17,825 nt of DNA, taken from NCBI GenBank assembly GCA_910578655.1, contig CAJTQE010000031.1, positions 1 through 17,825 of the forward strand, in the 5' to 3' direction. The position numbers and the translations under genes are program-made. Within the stretch, counting starts at the first letter, position 1. The number at the start of each line of letters is the position of its first letter. Positions 13,790 to 17,825 of this stretch are shown piece after piece. The notes under the pieces were generated by a model. The model was given only the letters and a program-made list of their open reading frames with translations. It was not told where the DNA came from and ran no database searches. The DNA comes from an uncultured Christensenella sp. (GTDB lineage Bacteria > Bacillota > Clostridia > Christensenellales > Borkfalkiaceae).

Positions 13790-14353
13790 AAGCAAGTATA
13801 AATCATATAAGGGCGAAGTCGGAAAGATAGCTCCTAATGTAATAAGCCGTAACTTTGAAACGAGTAAACCGTTTGAAAAATTAGCTACCGACGTAACCGA
13901 GTTCGCAGTGTGTGATGACAAGGTATATCTATCTCCCGTAATAGACTTACATAACAATGAAGTAATAAGCTATTCGATTTCGACAAGTCCGAACTTTGAG
14001 CAAACGCGAGAAATGCTTAAAAGGCTGTTCGACAAGCTGCCGAAAGACGCAAGACCTATATTACATTCCGATCAAGGTTGGCAATACCAAATGAAAGAGT
14101 TTCAAAGACAACTGAAAATACATAACGTAACGCAAAGTATGTCGCGGAAAGGCAACTGCTTGGATAATAGTGTAATGGAGAACTTTTTCGGACGGTTAAA
14201 GGTTGAGATGTTTTACGGCGAAAAGTTTGAGACAGTGGACGAATTCGTCCACTGTCTCAAAGAGTACATACACTACTGGAACAACGAGAGAATATCTCTC
14301 ACTCAAACGGAATGAGTCCGGTACAATACCGAACTCACTCACAAGCTATTTAG
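13749..14353 (+). pseudogene. IS3-family OrfB remnant with DDE catalytic core
   Basis: Homology starts at KLMRSMGLHGKRRKSK, which in complete OrfB lies well inside the protein. From the ATG at 13755 the rve integrase core is intact: Asp46 (LATDVTEF), Asp106 (HSDQGWQY) and Glu142 (SVMENFFG), with the classic 35 residues between the last two. The frame ends early at 14315 because of a one-base loss near 14300; the expected end GMSPVQYRTHSQAI reads on in another frame to a stop at 14351-14353. It is thus damaged at both ends. Codons 158-169 lie in a perfect palindrome. Confidence 0.85.
14226..14261. repeat. Perfect 36-bp palindrome inside the transposase gene
   Basis: The 18 bases from 14226 to 14243 (TTTGAGACAGTGGACGAA) are followed at once by their exact reverse complement (14244-14261), with no spacer. 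It encodes FETVDE then FVHCLK in the C-terminal part of OrfB. No T-tract follows on either strand, so it is not a standard terminator. Confidence 0.95.
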
Positions 14354-14397
14354 TTATTTCTCTGTCCAACTTTTGGGGTTCATAGCAATAAGCCGCC

Positions 14398-16074
14398 TTA
14401 ATTTGTATATTGCTTTATAAGTTCCTGTGCATGTTGTCGCGCTGTTTCAGAGTTTACATTACCGGTCAATCTGACTATTTCAGCAACTTTTTGCTCTGCA
14501 CTCAATTTATTTATATAGGTATAAGTATTTCCGGCCTCTTCCTTTTTGAAAATTAAATATTGTCCGTCGCTTGCGGCGCATATCTGCGGAAGATGCGAAA
14601 CCGCAATAATCTGTGTTAACTTTGCAATATTTTTGAATTTTCTGGCAACCGTATCTGCCGTATAGCCACTTATCCCCGCATCTATTTCATCAAAAATATA
14701 AGTCGAAATCCCGTTCAAATTCTTAAGTTGCGTTTTCACAGCAAGCATAAACCTGCTTATTTCACCACCGCTTATTACCTTGTTAAGCGGTTTGAGAGGT
14801 TCTCCTTTATTTGCCGAAAACATGAATATCAATTCATCGCAGCCGTCGCTTTGCGGACTTGCCGTTTGCCGCGTAAATTCATTGAATTGAATATCGAATA
14901 CAGCGTCCGGGATATTCAAAGTTTTTAGTTCATCTTCAATTGACCTGCAAAAAGCTTTTGCTGCTTGCTTTCTCAAACCGGATAACTCAACGCAAAGTTC
15001 AAATAACTTGTCATCGCATTTTTCAATTTCCCTTGAATACTTTTCAATAAGTTCGGCGCTGTTTGCTATTGCATCCCGTTCCACTTGTGCGTGTTCTTTA
15101 AAAGCAATTATTTCTTCTTCCGTCGCGCCGTACTTCTTATTTAAAGCCTTTATTAAGCTTATCCTGTCTTCTACCGACTGCGCTTCATTACCGTCAAAGG
15201 TAAGACCTTCAACAATGTCTGACAAAGTACCTGATATATCTGCGACATCATCGTTAAGCGCTTCAAGCCTTGACAAAATATTGTCGTATTCTTCACTTAT
15301 TCCGCTTATTTTACCCAGTTCACGTGATGCCGAAAATAATTTATCACATATACCGTCATCATCGTTAAAATATTCCTTGACAGCAGATAAAGCATTTAAT
15401 ATTTTTTCAACGTTGAGAATTTTGTTTCTGCGTTCTTTGAGCTCGTCAAGTTCACCTATTTTCAACTCGGCATTTTCTATCTCTCTAATCTGATATTCCA
15501 GCAAATCAAGCCTACGTTCCCTCTCAGCCTCGTTACCGCCCAACTCTGAAATTTTATTTTTAAGTTCGCGTTTTTCGGATAAATAATTTGAAAGCTGACC
15601 TTTAATTCGGGCAGCTTTTACACCGAGTAAACTATCAATAACTTTTAGTTGATTAGCTTCGTTCAAAAGAAAGAAATGTTCGCTTTGACCGTGCACGTCG
15701 ACAAGGTGTAACGTAACGGCTTTAAGCATTGACAGAGTAACCGAATTCCCATTGATTTTTATGCTGCTTTTGCCGTCTGTCCCAAATCTACGAGAAACGA
15801 TAATTTGTCCGTCGCTTTCTATATCGTACTCACTGAGCAGGGAAACAGCCTCGCTTGTTTCATCAACTTTGAATTCAGCTTTAACGAAAGCCTCTGTTTC
15901 GCCGTGACGAATCATAGACTTATCGGCTTTACTTCCCAAAACAAAGTTAATAGAATCAAGAATAATCGACTTTCCTGACCCGGTTTCACCTGAAAGCACG
16001 TTTAGCCCGCCTTCAAATTCTATATCGGCTTCTTTGATTAAAGCCACGTTTTTTACGTATAATCTGTTTAACAT
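14398..16074 (-). CDS. recN: DNA repair protein RecN
   Basis: RecN is an SMC-like ATPase that gathers broken DNA ends for recombination repair. The 558-residue protein has Walker A GETGSGKS near 29-36, long coiled-coil arms in the middle (about 150-370), the signature VISGGEISRFMLA and Walker B IYIFDEIDAGISG-type region (YIFDEIDAGISG). Length is typical. The ATG at 16074 overlaps the argR stop as TGATG, so translation is coupled; a TTG at 16077 is in frame. Its 3' end lies 15 bases from the insertion sequence, which has split its former terminator. Confidence 0.95.
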   Translation of the reverse strand: MLNRLYVKNVALIKEADIEFEGGLNVLSGETGSGKSIILDSINFVLGSKADKSMIRHGETEAFVKAEFKVDETSEAVSLLSEYDIESDGQIIVSRRFGTDGKSSIKINGNSVTLSMLKAVTLHLVDVHGQSEHFFLLNEANQLKVIDSLLGVKAARIKGQLSNYLSEKRELKNKISELGGNEAERERRLDLLEYQIREIENAELKIGELDELKERRNKILNVEKILNALSAVKEYFNDDDGICDKLFSASRELGKISGISEEYDNILSRLEALNDDVADISGTLSDIVEGLTFDGNEAQSVEDRISLIKALNKKYGATEEEIIAFKEHAQVERDAIANSAELIEKYSREIEKCDDKLFELCVELSGLRKQAAKAFCRSIEDELKTLNIPDAVFDIQFNEFTRQTASPQSDGCDELIFMFSANKGEPLKPLNKVISGGEISRFMLAVKTQLKNLNGISTYIFDEIDAGISGYTADTVARKFKNIAKLTQIIAVSHLPQICAASDGQYLIFKKEEAGNTYTYINKLSAEQKVAEIVRLTGNVNSETARQHAQELIKQYTN

Positions 16075-16523
16075 CAAATATACTCTTTAAGTTTAGCCGC
16101 AACTTTGGGCGTATTTTCATTTGTATCAACAACGATAAGTACGTTATCGTCGCCGGCAATCGTTCCGATTATTTCTTCCAGCTCAAGAGAATCAATAAAC
16201 ACACAGCTTGTACCGCCATTTCCACGCATTGTTTTTATCATAATAATGTTGTTTGCATATTTGATTGAAACTACACATTCACGAAATAAAGTCAGCATTT
16301 TATCCTGAACGGTGTTGTCACTATTTTCAATATAAGCATACTTATATTTTTTGGCGTCGCCGGCAATTTTATATAACCTTAATTCTTTTATATCGCGTGA
16401 AATTGTTGCTTGAGTAACATTAAAGTTGAGTTTGTTTAACTCATTACAAAGCTCTTCTTGCGTGTCAATTTCCATTGACGCTATAAGTTCTAAAATTTTT
16501 TGCTGCCTCGCATTTCTATACAT
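16074..16523 (-). CDS. argR: Arginine repressor ArgR/AhrC
   Basis: ArgR is a hexameric regulator that, with arginine bound, represses arginine synthesis and can activate its breakdown. The 149-residue protein has the N-terminal winged helix-turn-helix (RQQKILELIASM...VTQATISRDIKELRL, about 6-50) and the C-terminal oligomerisation and arginine-binding domain with GTIAGDDNVLIVV (about 119-131). It starts behind GGAG and overlaps the nadK stop as TAATG, so it is coupled to nadK and recN, the usual Clostridia order. Confidence 0.93.
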   Translation of the reverse strand: MYRNARQQKILELIASMEIDTQEELCNELNKLNFNVTQATISRDIKELRLYKIAGDAKKYKYAYIENSDNTVQDKMLTLFRECVVSIKYANNIIMIKTMRGNGGTSCVFIDSLELEEIIGTIAGDDNVLIVVDTNENTPKVAAKLKEYI

Positions 16524-17335
16524 TACTTACTCCAAATGTTAAGTTTAATTAATAATTTATTGAAAAAGTCTTTTTCATTCAATGAAACAAATTCTACAAA
16601 ATTTAATGATTTCTTAATTACAAATACAGTTTCTTGTGCAACGGTATCAACAATTTTACCGTCAACTATTACATTTAAACTTATTTTATTGCTCATTGGC
16701 AATATTTTTACAACTGAGTTCGCGTTAAAAACAACCGGACGAGAATGCAACGAATGAGCGCATATCGGTGTCAAAATGAATGCATCCAAATCGGGAGCAA
16801 GTATAGAGCCTCCTGCTGAAAGGGAATATGCTGTAGAACCTGTCGGTGTACTTATTATTAAACCGTCTGCCTTGTAATTATCCACTACCGCCCCGTCAAT
16901 TTCGGCGCGGAGCGAAACCGTATTACTGAAATCTTGCCCACCCGTGTTACGCTGAATTACAAAATCATTCAGAGCGCAGAAACTTTTTTCCCGATAGGAT
17001 ATTTCAAGCATTGCCCTCTTCTTTATGCCGTAATCCTCTTTGCAAATAATTTGCAAAGCGTCATAAATTTTTTCCTGCTCAAATTCAGTTAAAAAACCCA
17101 GATGCCCGTAATTTATCCCAAGTATTTTAATTGATCGCATTGCACAAGCGGCAGCAACATTTAAAATAGTTCCGTCACCGCCCAAAACGAGCAAAATGTC
17201 CAGTCCTTCAATTTGATTAATGCTTGTAACAATTTTACTTGAAATGTTATGTTTTTTAAAAAACTTTTCAATTTTACCTATATTTTCCAGATTTTCAGTT
17301 ATGTGGTTTTTGTTATAGTAAATTCCTACATTCAT
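16523..17335 (-). CDS. nadK: NAD kinase
   Basis: NadK phosphorylates NAD to NADP and is the only route to NADP in most bacteria. The 270-residue protein carries GGDGT (52-56), the NE/D-type motif ALNDFVI, and PTGSTAYSLSAGG, followed by the C-terminal beta domain. I start it at ATG 17335 (MNVGIYYNKN), which matches the usual N-terminus; a TTG at 17371 would read through promoter-like DNA. There is no ribosome binding site before the ATG. A terminator and a promoter lie between tlyA and nadK, so it can be expressed separately from tlyA. Confidence 0.93.
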   Translation of the reverse strand: MNVGIYYNKNHITENLENIGKIEKFFKKHNISSKIVTSINQIEGLDILLVLGGDGTILNVAAACAMRSIKILGINYGHLGFLTEFEQEKIYDALQIICKEDYGIKKRAMLEISYREKSFCALNDFVIQRNTGGQDFSNTVSLRAEIDGAVVDNYKADGLIISTPTGSTAYSLSAGGSILAPDLDAFILTPICAHSLHSRPVVFNANSVVKILPMSNKISLNVIVDGKIVDTVAQETVFVIKKSLNFVEFVSLNEKDFFNKLLIKLNIWSK

Positions 17336-17342
17336 CGCAATG

Positions 17343-17371
17343 ATTATAAAACTTTTTATACAAATATGCAA
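17343..17371 (-). promoter_or_regulatory. Sigma-A promoter of nadK-argR-recN, apparently leaderless
   Basis: On the minus strand TTGCAT (plus 17366-17371), 17 bases, TATAAT (17343-17348), then only seven bases to the ATG. Start of transcription should coincide with the start codon, matching the lack of a ribosome binding site. Confidence 0.6.
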
Positions 17372-17372
17372 A

Positions 17373-17408
17373 CAAAAAGCCTATTAAATTCATAATTTAA
17401 CAGACTTT
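17373..17408 (-). terminator. Terminator after tlyA
   Basis: A 15-bp stem (17376-17390 with 17394-17408) with two G-U pairs on the minus strand, a 3-base loop, and a T-rich tail TTTTTGTTT. It overlaps the tlyA stop codon and precedes the nadK promoter. Confidence 0.75.
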
Positions 17409-17825
17409 ATTAATAATTTATTAATATTTTTGCATAAACCGCTTTTTTCAAGAAGCACTACATATTCAATATTTTTACCGCTTACAATAGGCGCTTCGGT
17501 CAATTTTCGCGGAAACAAATTGCACTTTACAGCAAAATCCAGAACCTTTTCAAGGATTTTTTTATGTGTCTCCTTGTCTTTTACAATACCGTTTTTACCG
17601 ACTTTTCTGTTTTCACATTCAAATTGCGGTTTAATTAGCGCGAGGACATGCGCCCCGTCGGAAAGCACATTGCTTATACCTTCAAGAAGATAAGTGAGCG
17701 ATATAAAACTAACGTCAATAACCACACCGTCAAGTTCTTCGGAAAAGAGCTCTTTTTGTAAATTTCTGGCATTATAGTTGTCAATAACCACTATATTTTT
17801 CTTTAACAGGCTTTTATCGAGCTGA
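17390..17825 (-). CDS. tlyA: TlyA-family rRNA methyltransferase, 5' end outside the window
   Basis: The C-terminal 144 residues of a TlyA/FtsJ-type RNA 2'-O-methyltransferase are present; the frame is open to the window edge. The segment starts QLDKSLLKKNIVVIDNYNARNL, equivalent to the GQL..KL....V...E..N.R motif of TlyA, then DVSFISLTYLLEGI and the KPQFE motif with catalytic lysine (LALIKPQFECENRKVGKNGIV). The N-terminal S4 domain and the SAM-binding glycine loop would lie beyond 17825. A GTG at 17791 is internal, not the start. Its place before nadK is the standard Clostridia order. Confidence 0.9.
   Translation of the reverse strand, partial: QLDKSLLKKNIVVIDNYNARNLQKELFSEELDGVVIDVSFISLTYLLEGISNVLSDGAHVLALIKPQFECENRKVGKNGIVKDKETHKKILEKVLDFAVKCNLFPRKLTEAPIVSGKNIEYVVLLEKSGLCKNINKLLIKSVKL

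Larger units (their letters stand above)
13512..14382 (+). mobile_element. Decayed IS3-family insertion sequence (IS150-like ends)
   Basis: The ends are inverted repeats around CCCCAAA(A)GTTNGGACA: the left one is TGAAATGCACCCC (13512-13524) then AAAGTTTGGACA (13525-13536), and the right one reads inward TGAACCCCAAAAGTTGGACA (14382-14363). The internal genes are an IS3 orfA fragment and an orfB with DDE residues. At about 870 bases it is some 400 short of a normal IS3 element, owing to an internal deletion near 13745. The direct repeat GCAATA flanks it at 13506-13511 and 14385-14390, two bases off on the right. It sits between recN and spoIVB. Transposition in cis is unlikely. Confidence 0.85.

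Noticed and set aside
14226..14261. 36-bp palindrome as a Rho-independent terminator
   Set aside because: There is no T-tract after either side and it has no loop, so a standard terminator is unlikely.
17336..17371. Longer NadK start at TTG 17371
   Set aside because: The extra 12 codons coincide with a -35/-10 pair, and NadK proteins normally begin at the MNVGIYYN-like segment.

Overview
The window reads as chromosomal DNA of a low-GC, spore-forming anaerobe of the class Clostridia, probably an uncultured gut lineage (inference). The evidence is gene content and order: tlyA-nadK-argR-recN-spoIVB-(SpoIIM-like)-dacF, lysA-M50-scpA-scpB, a DUF2953 gene-gerW-dacB-rluB, and a tyrosine recombinase close to lexA are all arrangements typical of Firmicutes.

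Layout. (1) 1-1460 is an accessory segment. It has tandem hairpins, a rolling-circle type Rep gene of the Rep_2 type, a terminator, a perfect sigma-A promoter, and about 700 bases that are almost free of protein genes but unusually rich in inverted repeats. These include a hairpin cluster that may be a small RNA, a 35-codon gene on the minus strand, a nested inverted repeat of about 185 bases that resembles a single-strand origin, and a three-branched terminator-like fold. (2) 1359-4377 holds a Xer-type recombinase with a dif-sized palindrome in its leader, a convergent PfkB kinase, an eight-cysteine 57-residue protein, and divergent lexA behind a LexA box. (3) 4377-7000 (minus) is a sporulation and envelope operon: DUF2953 gene, gerW, dacB-like, rluB. 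(4) 7007-10650 (minus) is lysA, a site-2 protease homologue, scpA and scpB, from a sigma-A promoter to a terminator. (5) 10657-13495 (minus) is spoIVB, a SpoIIM-like membrane gene and a dacF lipoprotein. (6) 13512-14382 is a decayed IS3-family element. (7) 14398-17825 (minus) is the DNA repair and metabolism operon recN, argR, nadK and the 3' part of tlyA.

How the parts fit. The minus-strand genes from 17825 to 4377 form consecutive transcription units separated by recognisable hairpin terminators. The two sporulation units (spoIVB; DUF2953-gerW) share a TTTTTGTATAAT block whose TGTATA fits the forespore sigma-F/sigma-G -35 element, followed 17 bases later by a sigma-G-like -10 placed almost at the start codon. 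Two housekeeping genes (nadK and the cysteine-rich gene) also have a sigma-A -10 only 6-7 bases before their ATG, so leaderless transcripts may be common here.

The most notable observations are these. The IS is inserted inside what was the recN terminator, and the original stem can be rebuilt. The IS transposase carries a perfect 36-base palindrome within coding sequence. The site-2 protease homologue has HGFAH in place of HExxH. The Rep-linked intergenic region is densely structured. No CRISPR array, tRNA or rRNA was seen.
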